NCBI GenBank assembly: GCA_030248215.1 | Contig: JASANG010000117.1 | Coordinates: 177,521 to 241,520, forward strand | Reading direction: 5' to 3' | DNA length: 64,000 nt | Source: Enoplolaimus lenunculus | Lineage: Eukaryota > Nematoda > Enoplea > Enoplida > Thoracostomopsidae | In this document: one piece after another, positions 1 through 18,274 of the stretch | Layout of the letters: every line of letters begins with the position of its first letter | Numbering within the stretch: the first letter of the stretch is position 1 | Program-made: the position numbers and the translations under genes | The notes under the pieces: model-generated | What the model was told of the DNA's origin: nothing | Databases searched by the model: none | The model's input: the letters and a program-made list of their open reading frames with translations, nothing else

Positions 1-300
1 TAGGGATTGACGGGATATCCGGTTCCGGTTTGATATCCAACAAAATCTGAAATCTGTATCCGGTTCCGGTATCCGGACTACATATTTTGAAGCGACTGCA
101 AGTCCGAGCAATTCATGAATGGATACTGTCATAGAATGATAAATCCAAACAAAAAATTAATCTTAAATTCATAAATACATATTTTTGCACGACTCAAATA
201 CTTTTAACAGTGTACAAATTTAGATCCTATATCCGGTTAAAATTCGCTATCCGGCTCCGGTTTCGGTATCCGGTAACATTAATATCCGGTCGATCCCTGT
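1..300. repeat. ATATCCGG/TTCCGG low-complexity dispersed repeat
   Basis: Runs of ATATCCGGTTCCGG-like words fill both ends of this stretch, at about 15-80 and 225-295, around an AT-rich middle. The complementary words (GGAAACGGA, CGGATAT) recur at 47340-47960, 53390-53600 and 54380-54440, so this is a dispersed family. It lies directly upstream of the acceptor of the next exon. I see no coding sequence. Confidence 0.6.
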
Positions 301-346
301 ACCCAAGTTATCCTGAAAAATGTATAAATGCTGTTATTGATTTCAG

Positions 347-1252
347 GTATACTCATGGCCCTTCCGACTAAACAACGGCAATGAACGAGTAAAACGTCAA
401 TCACCTGCCGCTGACAATCCAGTAGATCCGATCCCGGACCTAGAACATGGTTCCGGTATGACATCATCAGAAAACGAAGGAAACCAAAGCAATGAAGATG
501 GAAACGACTTTGAAGAAAACACGATCGTTGAATCAGAACCAAAACAAACAGAAACAGCAATTGAATCTGAACCAAAACCAGAGGAGCCAGCAAATGAACA
601 GGAATCACATCAAGCAGAGCCAGCAACCGAACCAGAACCAACACAAGCAAAGTCAGAAGACGAAGATCAAAGCAAAGAAAATGAAGAAGAAGGAGAACAA
701 AGTGATAGAGTAGTGCGATTAACACGAAGTCAAGGACAAAACGAGGAAAACAACAACGATGACAACAGTGCAAGCGAAGAAGGATCTGGTCAAAACGCTG
801 ATGCAGAAGAAGAAGAAGAAATAGAAGAGAGCGACGAAGTATCCACCGAAAAACGAATACGACGAGTCAAACGTGACCATCACGGAGACCACGACAAAAA
901 AGAAGGAACAAACAAAGAAGCAGAAGAAGACGCAACAGACGACGGATCTGGTGAAGACGACCACGAACGAAGTTCTTCTTCCTCCAGCGAAAGCGACGAA
1001 ACGAACGAAGATGAAAAAGAAAATGAAGAAAACGACAAAAAAGAAGAAAACGACAAAAAAGATAACCCGCCGGCAGCTAATCAACAATTGGACGCACGGC
1101 AAAAACGAACCGACACCGAAGCAACAATTGACGAAGAAGGATCTGGACAAGAAGGAGAAGGCGACGGACAATTGCATCCAAAACAAGAAACTGAAGTAAA
1201 CGAAGAATCGGATTCTGAGGAAGAAGTGGCCGACAACGGATCCGGAGAATAA
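347..1252 (+). CDS. Terminal exon of an acidic, proteoglycan-like precursor with GSG sites and furin-type sites
   Basis: A pyrimidine-rich acceptor ending in TTTCAG at 346 opens a reading frame that runs to TAA at 1250-1252, about 301 codons. The first in-exon ATG (458) is probably internal, because the frame is open back to the acceptor; earlier exons would lie left of the window. The product is extremely rich in Glu, Asp, Asn, Gln and Lys and has no predicted fold. Five Gly-Ser-Gly motifs in acidic context (HGSGM, EEGSGQ, DDGSGE, EEGSGQ, DNGSGE) resemble chondroitin/heparan-sulfate attachment sites, the last ending the protein. Three basic sites (RVKRQ, RRVKRD, ARQKRT) look like proprotein-convertase sites and would cut the chain into acidic pieces. 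A secreted proteoglycan core or matrix precursor is an inference; no signal peptide is visible here and I do not recognise a family. AATAAA follows at 1284 and 1424. Confidence 0.75.
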   Translation, partial: VYSWPFRLNNGNERVKRQSPAADNPVDPIPDLEHGSGMTSSENEGNQSNEDGNDFEENTIVESEPKQTETAIESEPKPEEPANEQESHQAEPATEPEPTQAKSEDEDQSKENEEEGEQSDRVVRLTRSQGQNEENNNDDNSASEEGSGQNADAEEEEEIEESDEVSTEKRIRRVKRDHHGDHDKKEGTNKEAEEDATDDGSGEDDHERSSSSSSESDETNEDEKENEENDKKEENDKKDNPPAANQQLDARQKRTDTEATIDEEGSGQEGEGDGQLHPKQETEVNEESDSEEEVADNGSGE

Positions 1253-1283
1253 AAGGAACGACAAACAATAAGCAGATGAAAGT

Positions 1284-1289
1284 AATAAA
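1284..1289 (+). terminator. Poly(A) signal AATAAA for the acidic-protein gene
   Basis: A canonical AATAAA lies 32 bases after the TAA, and a second lies at 1424-1429. Either could end the transcript. Confidence 0.5.
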
Positions 1290-1429
1290 ACTAAAAACCG
1301 TGATGTAAATATTGCAAATATTTGTATTATATGTTACTTGCCATAAATCTACCTGTTGTTAACGTGTATTGCATTATAGAACTAAATAGCACCTGTTCCA
1401 AAAACTAGACCCAAGTTGTCAGCAATAAA

Positions 1430-1904
1430 ATAGCTTACGCTTTAGATTAATTTTTGTGCTTAGGCTAATATTACGGCCCTAAAAGTTGAAACACCAGGAT
1501 TCTGTCGTATTTAATAGCATCCATGGGGCAGGTTTGCAGAACTCTGGTTTTTCGTGGGAAAAGTCAAACCTTTGTGTGTATCGTAAATTGTACAATCCTC
1601 AGTGTTAAAAGCCAGAGCCGCTACAATCAAACTAGCTTCGACTCTACTTGTTTTACTTTGGTACCCTACCCTGTACCTAGTCTATAGTTCTTTTTACGCA
1701 TATCGCTCGCAATTGACTAAGCCAAGTTCTTTTCGCTACCCTATCACAAGCAATTATGGACTGAGATGTAGAGTCATAAATTTGTTTCTAACCTGAGTGC
1801 AGATGTATCTCAGGCTTTTGTAGAGTTGACTGAAGAAGCAATTTCAATAAAAATTATTAATTTCATCCTATAAACTTATTAAATCATTTTATATTGATTT
1901 CATT
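1430..1904. other. Intergenic, no feature recognised
   Basis: AT-rich DNA between the plus-strand acidic gene and the MITE. I checked the minus strand for the missing C-terminal exons of ALDH5A1 and found none. Confidence 0.5.
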
Positions 1905-2413
1905 AAAGCCCAATGCACACTTTCACGTTTTTGCAGGGAAAGCTCGCAGCTACAACTTGCACGAGAAACCTACAGCTGCAAGTAATTGCGAAAAAATATC
2001 ATTGTCATACTGAATGTTGATATGAATTATTCTGCAGACAACTGCAACAATTTCTCTAAATGATTTTTGAACAAACTTGCTTCTGCTGGTTTCAGCTGCA
2101 AGAAAACATTGGTTCTACCAATAATTTGTTGACATAAACACGGTTTTAAACCGTAGAATTTGTATTTAATCCTCAGCAGATGTAAAACTAGTCCAATCAC
2201 CATCGACATTAACTGCAAAATATCAAACAAGATTGATATTTTTGAATTAAGATCCTTGCATAAATTTAAAAACGTTGAATAAATTCAAGAAGCGTACACC
2301 AAGAATATATGCAGCTGCAAGAACTTAAAGGCTGTTTTGTCACTAAACTCGCACATGCAAGTTGCACTTGCAACTTTTTATTGCAAAAACTAGCACGTGT
2401 GAATAAAGCTTAA
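1905..2413. mobile_element. Fold-back MITE, CACACGTG..GTTTTTGC family, copy 1
   Basis: The left end reads AAAGCCCAATGCACAC and continues into GTTTTTGCAG. The right end reads GCAAAAACTAGCACGTGTGA followed by ATAAAGCTT. The two ends are imperfect inverted repeats with many copies of TTGCAGCTGCAAG-like words inside. A second, shorter copy lies at 52679-52953 and a single-ended fragment near 26060-26115. There is no coding capacity, so this is a non-autonomous DNA transposon. Confidence 0.75.
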
Positions 2414-2549
2414 TGGTGCATTGACAATACAAGCATTACAATCATTCGTAATGTTTTCATTTTTGTATCGTTCAAAAAATGACAATAACAGACGTTACAA
2501 CAATCCTTAAGCATCAAAATGTTGCTATATACCCTTAAAACAATAAATT

Positions 2550-2876
2550 TCAAAACACAAGAGCATCTTCCACTCCGGACAATAAAACCACCGCTGCAGT
2601 GTTACATCTTAAATCGTTTATATCCAATGCCCGTAGATTTCCAATCTCAACACATAATAATATGGTAACAGCGGTGGTGCATTTCCAACAGCAACTTCCC
2701 CTTACCAGGTCACACTTTTCCATGGCTGTCTTGCACTCCACAAGTTGCGCTACATTATTGTCATAATACACATTGCTTAACTTTGTCGATTTTAGGAACC
2801 TTACCAAAGCTAAAGCAAGCATTTTGAGACAACCATCCCCACGCATCATAAAATTCGAGCGAATACATGACATCAT
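2550..2876 (-). other. Unassigned 108-codon open frame
   Basis: An open frame on the minus strand runs from ATG at 2876 to TGA at 2550. It lies just downstream of the last recognised ALDH5A1 exon but shows none of that family's C-terminal motifs. The alternating hydrophobic and Asn-rich composition faintly recalls armadillo-type repeats, which is too weak to assign. It could be a chance frame or a degenerate gene piece. Confidence 0.2.
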
Positions 2877-3090
2877 ATCAATACGAGAACAAAAACTTGT
2901 CTTTAATAAGTTTTAGTGTTCAAAGAATTATCGATAATATGCCAGAAAACCTTAGAGTTTTCGTTCCGGCATTTTGTAAAACCGACAGAAACCCTGCTGC
3001 GTTCCGTACAAGATCTAAAAATCTGCTTACACCGTGCTAATGGCCAAAAAGTACAAACTATTTTAAACCTAAACCAATGCTCAAACGTAC

Positions 3091-9990
<6,900 letters not shown>

Positions 9991-10860
9991 GCTGAAAACA
10001 ACGCGAGCTTTATATAAACACTCATTTGCGCACATTTCAACAGCGCACTTTCAAGTAACGGGAATTTTTCAGACAAGGCCCAAGGTTCAATCAGTGGATG
10101 TAATAAGCTGGTTAAGATATATACGCTTAGAGATGAAAATGGGGCACGTTCCTGAAATTTAGATCTATGCCGACAATTTTTCAATCAACTAGCTACATTT
10201 CCCAACAATCAGCCGCCTGACTTCCGTTTTTGTGCGTTATATACAACTTCAATGCTATAAAGTTGTCAGTGTTTGCAGGGTCGATCGGTAACTTGACCTT
10301 TTTACTAAGCAATCAAAAACCAGGCATACGGGCGATTTCAAACTAGTGACTTCATATGATCATCAATCAAACGCTTTACAACTACGTCACGGTAGCCCGC
10401 ATTCCCAACTATACTTCGTGACAGCTACCATAGATACAATGAAGTCAAAATTGTACATAATAGCTCTTCACTAGCTACGAAATTAAGCTTTTCGCTATTG
10501 AAAATTGCGACAACCTACAAACCTGGTGAACTTGCTCTTTGTAATAATCCTTTTCATAAATAAACTCTGACCTATCACAAATAAACAAAGCTTCAGTTAA
10601 AAATTTACTACACTAAAATTATTTTAGTAAAGTTTGAAAGATGTTTTGTATTTCTACCTACACAATTGAGGTTTGAAACATGTAAAAATATTCATCGGGC
10701 TTTTTTTATACTCAATGAGCCGAAATTCATAATTATAATTTCATTTCGTACAGTTGCAGCTCATTGTCACACTGCGCTAAAATCTACCAAATCCGTTTTT
10801 AGTCGGTTTCCAATATTTTTATTTATAATCATATCGCTTCCAAATTAAGCGCAATGTAGA

Positions 10861-11033
10861 GAACAGGGACGGAGCAGTATTATAAGCGTATTCCTAAGCC
10901 TAAGCCTAAAGTCTAAGCCAAAGCGTATTAAGCCAAGCAAAAAAAATTAGCCTCAAAGCTGAAGAGCTATTAACACTCTATTGCAGCCCCACAGAAAAAC
11001 TTTCCGCCCTGATCTTTACATGGGCCCAAAGTT
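10861..11033 (+). mobile_element. CCTAAG-repeat MITE, copy A
   Basis: The left part is GGGACGGAGCAGTATTATAA, the interior is CCTAAG hexamers, and the right end is TTTACATGGGCCCAAAGTT. The right terminal repeat stops about four bases short of the PhyH-A stop codon, so the element forms most of that gene's apparent 3' UTR. Confidence 0.75.
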
Positions 11034-11036
11034 CAA

Positions 11037-14000
11037 TCATGTTTGTTTCAAACGCGCAGTATGAATGTTCTCATGTACGATTGGCCACCGTTTCATCCAG
11101 GGACCAGCGGAAGTGAAATCGTACTCGTCAGATGTTATATCACTCTTAAAACGAAACAAGCATGAAACAACTTTTCTGTAAAATAAATTCACGTTATAAC
11201 CAGTCGGGCTCTTGTATCGACGTTATGACATAATTAGAATGTTATAGTGCCTCTCAATAGGTCGTCGACTTCATAATGCGCGCATAGGTGTAATAAATTG
11301 TCCACCAACTCTCTTAGGACCACTGTCAAAAAACGATGCTAAACCATGGCCTGATAAACAACACACCCTGTACTTTAGTAAAACGGTTTTGCCCTGACCG
11401 TGTTTCAAGGGAATAGGGTGAAAACAGACTCTCTCGGTAGGAAGTGCTGATAAACGCACTCTCGCTACAGCATTGTTTTTGCGAAATAACTTTTATAAAC
11501 AAATGTACAACAAACAACAGTAGTCTCTTCGAACAGCGTCCCGCTATACTGGAAGAACATTATGCACTATGTACTGTGGCCGTAAACGACATTGGAGATC
11601 CTGTAAGCACTATAAGAAGGATGTCTGCGTTGTCTTTGGAATCTGCAAAGAAATTAGTCCTAAATATAACATCCTTTCTACAGAGTTCTGGTCCTTGCCC
11701 AGACCTGGACAATTTTTACACTACAGAGAGCACTATTACATGGATAACCTATAACATACAAACTACCGCTTTCGGAAGATCACTGTGTACAAGAGTCGGT
11801 GCGGCACGTGATGCTAGTGTAGGTGGCTGCGCTGTGCCACTTCCAATATATATTTTAAACTAAAAAACTAAAACCACGCTAAAACAACCTTAAACCACAA
11901 CTTAACGGCGGCTCTGGCTCGACCTAGTCTCTCTTAGAATTTCAGCAAGGCTTAGCTGTCGATAAACGGCGTAAAAGATCTAAATTATACGCAATGCGGC
12001 TGAGCCGCAATGTAAACTTTCACATAGGTCCTGTGTGGCCCTCAATAATATCATTTGTCAGGCTTATTGCGTGTTTAATGTTGTAGCTAGGGATTCGGGG
12101 GTGCCATATCGTTGTTGTATTGTTTATTGTGTATCAATGGCGAACTGGTTGAAATGGTTTTGCGCCTCACAAAACCACAAATTTATGCAAATTAAACACT
12201 TATGGGGGCTGGGATATGCAGCCCTCATAATCATTTTTTGATTTGACGTAGTTACAGTTCGTGGCAAGTTTGAGTTTCTTTTCATTTTAGTGGATTAACA
12301 TAGCGCGCGTATCTTGTGGTTTTTGTGAGTTGTATGTTCGGTCTAATGGAATTACAGTCACGGAAGCTCTATGGGAGCGGTTCTCGAATCAACAGCTTGT
12401 TACCTATCGTCTGCAGGGTGCACAGTGTCTACGGGCGTGAAACTTGGCAAATTTGGGTAACAGCGGAATTGTAAGCGGGTAATATGTGAGTAATCGGAGA
12501 TAGTCAATTGTAGCGGGGCTAGTTTTGGCTTCGTTTTTGAGTTTTTTGGGAAATTTACTGGGTAATTTTACAGACAATATACGAAGTTTGTGCATTGGTA
12601 TTTTGTGGGCTTTGCACCGTAATTGAACATCACCGGAAATTTTACTACAATGTAATTATAGGCATTGTAGTAGATAAATAATATAGGCGAACTAAGCAAC
12701 AATTGGTTAGCGCCATACTTATATGTTATATTGGATTTGAGGAATAACCAGGGTATCCGACTGCAATTCTGGACCGGACCTGTATAGGTCATTGAAAAAA
12801 GAACTGAAATTTAAGTTGGCGATTCAGCGGGAAAGCATATAAAAATCACGAACTTCTCACACTAAGGAACATTTATGCGAATACTTATATGATATTCCAA
12901 TATTTCATGGAATATATATATTCAGTGAGACAGTGTAATCTTTGGGTGCTAAATGAATGGAATGTCGAACGGCAGCGGCAAAGGCGTGTATTAAAATACC
13001 AAACACTCCTGCAAACTCGTTTCCGACACAAAATCGCTTACAACCACAGCGTCGCATAATTAGAAACTTCAAATGTCAACTTCTAGTATATATTATATGA
13101 TATTCAACAGTACGATTTGAGTAAGTTGCCTCTAGTATGCAGACATTTGAAAATATTTCATGTGAAATTCGCAGACAATACGCCGAATATCATATGATAT
13201 TGAAGAACAAAAGGTGACCTACTTACACATGATAATAGCAGACAAATAAGCATACAAAATGTTACCAATAGTCTAATAGAGACAAAACATGTCCCAAGTT
13301 GCCCCGGTTATAACGTGAACCGCACTTTATTGCCGCCAAAAATCAAAGGTCTTAAATACCTCATCATATTCATGATTTAAAAAATACATCTGTTGTGTTT
13401 CATATGAAATGAAATAATGACTATGCCTAATTATGATGTAAAACGTTTATATATTTTATATTTTATGTAAGGCCTAGTTTCTAGCTGGGATTCAGATGTT
13501 GTTCATAACCTCTAATGTATAAAAGCTTGACGCTCTAGCAGGTAGATTGCTCTCACGTCTTGTGAAACTTTAGACACTCCCTATTTGTTGTTAATTCTAG
13601 CAAAAATATAAATTGTGTACTGTAGTGATCCGAATAATAGGGATGCCTGATATTTAGCCTCTCCAGGGGTTCCCCTGCTATTCGGTTACGGATTGTTATT
13701 TATTTTTAGCCCATGCTCCGCCACCCTTCGTTACTGATATATCCGGTACTGCAATTATCAGTTGAATTTAACGTTTATTTGTCTTGTATCGAAAGCTTGA
13801 GCGATAATGCAAGGTTATACTTAGGAATGTACTTTCAAAACTAAAGTATGCTTTAAAGTTTCGAACTCAACTTTAATTGGGCCTGGAGTTATATATGCAC
13901 TACATTCGGGAATAATTGACATTTATGTATTCTAGTTAGAGTTTAGGGACTCTATCCGCTTATGAACTCTAATTACGGATACGGACTCCTCTTGATTGAT

Positions 14001-17000
14001 AGTCAAAATTGTGTCCCCTCTTATTATCCCACTATTATTCGGGTCACTACAGTATTGTTGCACGAACACAACTTGCAATTATCGCTGTTCATGGAATTAA
14101 GTATGTTGAAATGGAAAAATACAATTTTAATATTGACAAAGCTATCTTAAACTTACCCCAACCATTTCACCCTGTTTCTTTGTCCGATCAAGGATACCCC
14201 ATGACTCAAAGTTTGGTTTGTAGCTTGGATCTGAGTGCTTCCTTAGCAAAATGCCTTCTTTGATTCCGTAAAAACTTGCGGGTTTTGATGCATCCTGATA
14301 TCGTAAATCAAGGCTCCAACGAATTTTGTCACTCGTGTTTGGCAAACTGAAAAAAAAATATTTTGAAATATATTCAAAAGAAACAAATTTAGCATTATAT
14401 ATTAAAGCCTATGGTTTGAAAAATTACACATCGTATTGATCGTTTTCTGCTGTCAGCTACCACGTCTTGCAAAAACTTCGCACTGGCTGATACCTGATAA
14501 TACGGTTGACAATTATTAAACTTTGTCATCACAATTCGTTACAATGAAGCTGGGCGGGAGGGGGCTGAACTACCCCATTTACTGTTTATATTTTAAGTCG
14601 ATTATGTCTATTTTATTATTATATATAAATTTATGTTAGGGACAAGACTTCTTGTATACGGTGTACAAGTTCCTGCTTACCTTCGATGGGGCAACAAGTT
14701 ACTGAACAACAACACACCGCCATACGGTACATCACATGTCACAACGCTTGTTTCCATATTCACACCTGCAATCAACTGTGACAATACATGGCATCTGTAC
14801 GTCAGAAAATTTTGTACACTCGACAATTGGAGACCACCAACGGAAAAAAATCGTTTTGCAAAAGTTAGTAGAATTTTGCTTTTAAATTGTTAAAATGGTA
14901 GAACGCTTATTGCTAATTGTATTTTGCTACTTTTACACACAGTTGAGAATATATTATAAATATAACACAGAATCACAGAAGGTTAGTTGTAGAGGCTCAA
15001 CACAGGCTAAGCCAGTTTCTAAACCTCACGATACGTCTAAAATGAAGCTTTAAGCTTAGACGTAAAACATAGGTCAAACGAATATAAAGGTTACCCAGAT
15101 CACTCTCTAAATCTTCAGCGTCAGTCCATATGTACCATGTATTCTGATAGCATCCTTTGTGTTGTGCCACTTTTTTCGCTTTGTGACCACCGCGCACAAC
15201 CTTCAAGGAAAACGAACACTACAGCAATAACATAAATAAATATTAGGTTGAATTACTTGAAATATATATTACAAAACAGCGAAGGTTTGAGTTGAACCAA
15301 AATTATTGGTTGTTATAGAACGATGTTGAAGTTACTAATTTTAATAATAAAAGTGTTGTCAAAATATGAACTCACGAAACTTTTAACCAAGATAAATATG
15401 TGTCAGAACGAGGCCTGCGCGTTTTGACAAACTTCACCTGTAAGCATCCATTCTTAGCGTTAGTATCAATCAATGGAATCCAACATGTGACTTGCAAAGT
15501 GCCGTATGAAGTTTCATCCAAATATGCTGAGTCTAAAACAAGTACTATTTATAATTCAGGTATAAATTTCCAAATTAGAAAGTTAACTTAAAACGGCAAA
15601 AATATCAGTAAAAATGAAAACGCTTTTATACAACTTCAAATAAAAACGGTTAAGCGCACCATTCTTGCTTCTGGACTTTTGTAGATTTGTACTTTATAAG
15701 ATATTTTGCTTGCTGATTGGTTGCAGATGCTACCACACGTTTGAGAGAACTGCTACTGGAATTGAAAGCGTTACATATTTTCAAAGATTTAAAAATCGAC
15801 ACTTGTTTACTTCCCCTACCGAGAGCCACCCTTCGAGGCGAACCTGAACTCAAACCAGGGAATGGTGAGGTTTGAAATTCAGCACATTTGTTGCATTCAC
15901 TACTTCTGTGCAAATTTTTAGATATGCATGCGATTGCAGCTTTAGGCCTTGACCTAAAGCTGAAGCCTGAGCCTAAACCCAAAAAACACGTGATAACTGT
16001 AATAATGTTAACACTTGCGCGGACAAACATTCGCCGTCTATTAAATTAAAACTAGTATTAAGTTACGAACTATAAGGGGGAGATCAAAAAAGAGCCGAAA
16101 AATGCATCTTTAAATCGTTTTTTGTCGAAACTAGTCAGTCAGCTTATACCTTGATGCCAAGGCACATCGTGGTACGTGTTTTGTGGTGTTTTGGGTCGCA
16201 GATTCCACACCGGATGGCCTGCGATGTCAACGTCCGCTCCGATTAGTTGTTCCATTACGTTGAGCATTTTTTCGTTTGCCCACACATTCTGATATGCCTG
16301 TATAATGCACAGTAGCAGAAGTCAGTCGTCTGAATGCCAACTTTTGTTTGTAAAAGTCAAATTCATATTTCAACTTTCCTAGTTTTTAATGCTTCATATA
16401 CCACCAGTTGGCGGTAGCAGCAACAAAAATTAGTATATATTCATGAAGCAAAATAACTTTCCTCAAAATTCCTGGAAGAATGTTATTAATAGGCACTTTT
16501 GGCAAGTTTCAAATAAAACAAGTTATTATTTCACTGCGCTCAGGCCAAAGTATAGAACAGGGGCGAAACAGCAGTATAAGTGTATTCCTGAGCGTAAACC
16601 TATGCCTAAGCCTAAGCGTAACAATGAGCTCACAGCTAAACCTAAGCCTAAGCCTATAAGCCTAAGCAACAGTATCAATCTAAAGCTTACTTGTGGCAAA
16701 ATCATTAATTTATGCAGAATAACACTTGCGCCTTCAAAATCAGCGTGCAATGCGGTCAAGCGATGGAATAAGTCCAATTCTTTATGGTTATCGGAAATTT
16801 AATATTGAAATAAAATAGTAACTAGAGTGACAGATCAGGAAACTTAACACAGAAAGCCAGGCCAACAACAATAGTGAAAAATGCTCGCAGTTTTTTGTAC
16901 CCAAAGTTGAATTTTTTACAAATTCGATTCTTAAGGTCCCAATGCCCCCCCTTGCGACCCAAAAAAATTTTTTGTCCAAAAGTTTAAAAAAATATATACC

Positions 17001-18274
17001 ATTTGATTTTGCTTGCGGAGCTGAATCCAACGGTGTAATTTTTTTGCACTCACATGATTGGTTAACGAATTATGGTCACATAACTGTGATTTGGCGCCGA
17101 CAAAAATCGTTGGCAGCGCGCCAATTCAGTTATTTGACAATAACTCGTTAACCAATCGTCTGAGTGCAAAAAATTTACCACCATATGCAAAAATTTTCAA
17201 AATGTGATCCCTTTTGGACATACGCAGGCTGGGGGGATAACCGAAAAGACCCAATGTTTTTCCATATTTTCAAGATTTTGTCAAACAAAACTAAAAACAA
17301 ACATCTGTGTTGTTTCGCACAACACAGTAATGAAATCTGTTTAACGTTGGTAGTAGCATTTTACCCGTGATTTTACCACCGCGTAGCAACCGCTGAGCAA
17401 TTTCTACTTCAACGAGATCTTCTGTTGCTCTTCGGCACGGTTCTAAATCGGATTCGATGTCATAAAAGTTTTCGAGTAGAAGAAAACCCTAAAATATATA
17501 CAGCTTAAAGTGAAGAGATAGCTGCGTATGCGCAACACAAAATGTTCACAATATGTGAAAATTGAAACTGGCAATTGTTATGCATCGTTCAACTTAGAGT
17601 TCTTACATCTTAGCTCAAATTCTAGCCCGAATTGGTGTTTCAGCGAAAGTGAAAATATTCATACATGTCGTAGCCCAAGTCGTAGTTAACAACAAATCCG
17701 AATTGGGCTAGTCCAAAGTACAATGACGACTTAGGCTAACCCAAAGCTCGAATCATGTCTTATAAAGCGGTGCGTTTTCTGATTGGTTAATTGATAGCCA
17801 TAAGTTTTCTGATTGGTTACTTGATTGCCATAAGTTTTCTGATTGGTTACATGACAGGCGTAATCCAGCTTGATTCCACTTTGAACAAGTGTAAACTTGG
17901 GATTTGAATGGCTACTGTCGGCATGAATTTTGAGTGGTGTCTCTGTGGCACCCTACATTTTTTCCTACGTTGGCAACTCGTGTTTTCTTGATAATACGCG
18001 TAGTTGTTGATAAAATTTAGACATGACGTCAGAGCCCCCTTGAATTGGATAGTCACAAGCTCTGTAAGTTGAACTGCAACCTTCAAATGAGATTTGCGAT
18101 AATTTGAAAATATTCATGCAAAAATTAATGTCCGCTATGCACAAGTTGCATTGAAGTGGAAATAATCCATACAAAACTTACGTCATCAAAAAACTGGTCA
18201 ATTTGTCGTTGAGTAAGCTGGCCTGGTTTGCGCTCAGCGGACTGAGGAGGCGCAGTTGTGAACGGGTTTCTCAT
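11037..18274 (-). CDS. PhyH-superfamily 2-oxoglutarate dioxygenase, paralogue A
   Basis: Nine exons, 5' to 3': 18274-18182, 17488-17365, 16779-16691, 16297-16150, 15532-15438, 15200-15095, 14765-14681, 14346-14157, 11144-11037 (TGA). This gives 345 codons with phases identical to paralogue B. The family uses Fe(II) and 2-oxoglutarate to hydroxylate acyl or small-molecule substrates. Visible ligands: VPWHQDSAYLDE gives His150 and Asp152, LLPHRS gives distal His245, and Arg256 follows 11 residues later, the same spacing as in human phytanoyl-CoA hydroxylase. There is no obvious mitochondrial or PTS1 signal (C terminus RLKQT). Oddity: the exon 3 acceptor seen in paralogue B is not AG here (CC at 16794-16793); the next in-phase AG, at 16781-16780, costs five residues. 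Intron 8 is about 3 kb, versus about 0.7 kb in B. The physiological substrate is unknown. Confidence 0.93.
11145..13617. other. Expanded last intron of PhyH-A, no gene recognised
   Basis: About 2.5 kb of insertion compared with the same intron in paralogue B. It contains a plus-strand open frame at 11444-11863 (139 codons) with a second overlapping frame, neither of which I recognise. It also contains several CATATGATATTC-type words near 12885 and 13190. It probably holds degenerate mobile DNA. Confidence 0.4.
13618..14054 (-). mobile_element. TA-flanked CTGTAGTGACCC MITE, copy 1
   Basis: Terminal inverted repeats TACTGTAGTGATCCGAATAA and TTATTCGGGTCACTACAGTA bound a 437-bp element with no coding frame. 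The interior is the reverse complement of the copies at 22531, 31922 and 41718. TA at each end fits a Tc1/mariner-like target duplication. It sits about 100 bases downstream of exon 8 of PhyH-A. Confidence 0.88.
16541..16690 (+). mobile_element. CCTAAG-repeat MITE, copy B, abutting a splice donor
   Basis: It begins AGGCCAAAGTATAGAACAGG, followed by GGCGAAACAGCAGTATAAG and CCTAAG hexamers, and ends CTAAAGCTTACT. The last bases, read on the minus strand as GTAAGCTTTAG, are the 5' splice site of PhyH-A exon 3. The normal right terminal repeat is missing. Confidence 0.65.
17036..17174. mobile_element. Near-perfect palindromic MITE
   Basis: The left arm (TTTTTTGCACTCACATGATT onward) and right arm (AATCGTCTGAGTGCAAAAAA) are inverted repeats of about 60 bases that nearly meet at a GGCGCC-containing centre. 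It lies in intron 2 of PhyH-A and has no coding capacity; RNA from it would form one long hairpin. Confidence 0.75.
17775..17864. repeat. Three tandem 30-bp units containing CTGATTGGTTA
   Basis: TTTTCTGATTGGTTA followed by a variable TGATTGCCATAAG tail is repeated three times with period 30, in intron 1 of PhyH-A. Each unit carries an inverted CCAAT box (ATTGG) at the same position. Confidence 0.8.

Noticed and set aside
719-1264. Hydrophobic minus-strand frame of 181 codons
   Set aside because: It is the mirror of the acidic, GAA/GAC-rich exon; such codons read as TTC/GTC on the other strand and mimic membrane segments.
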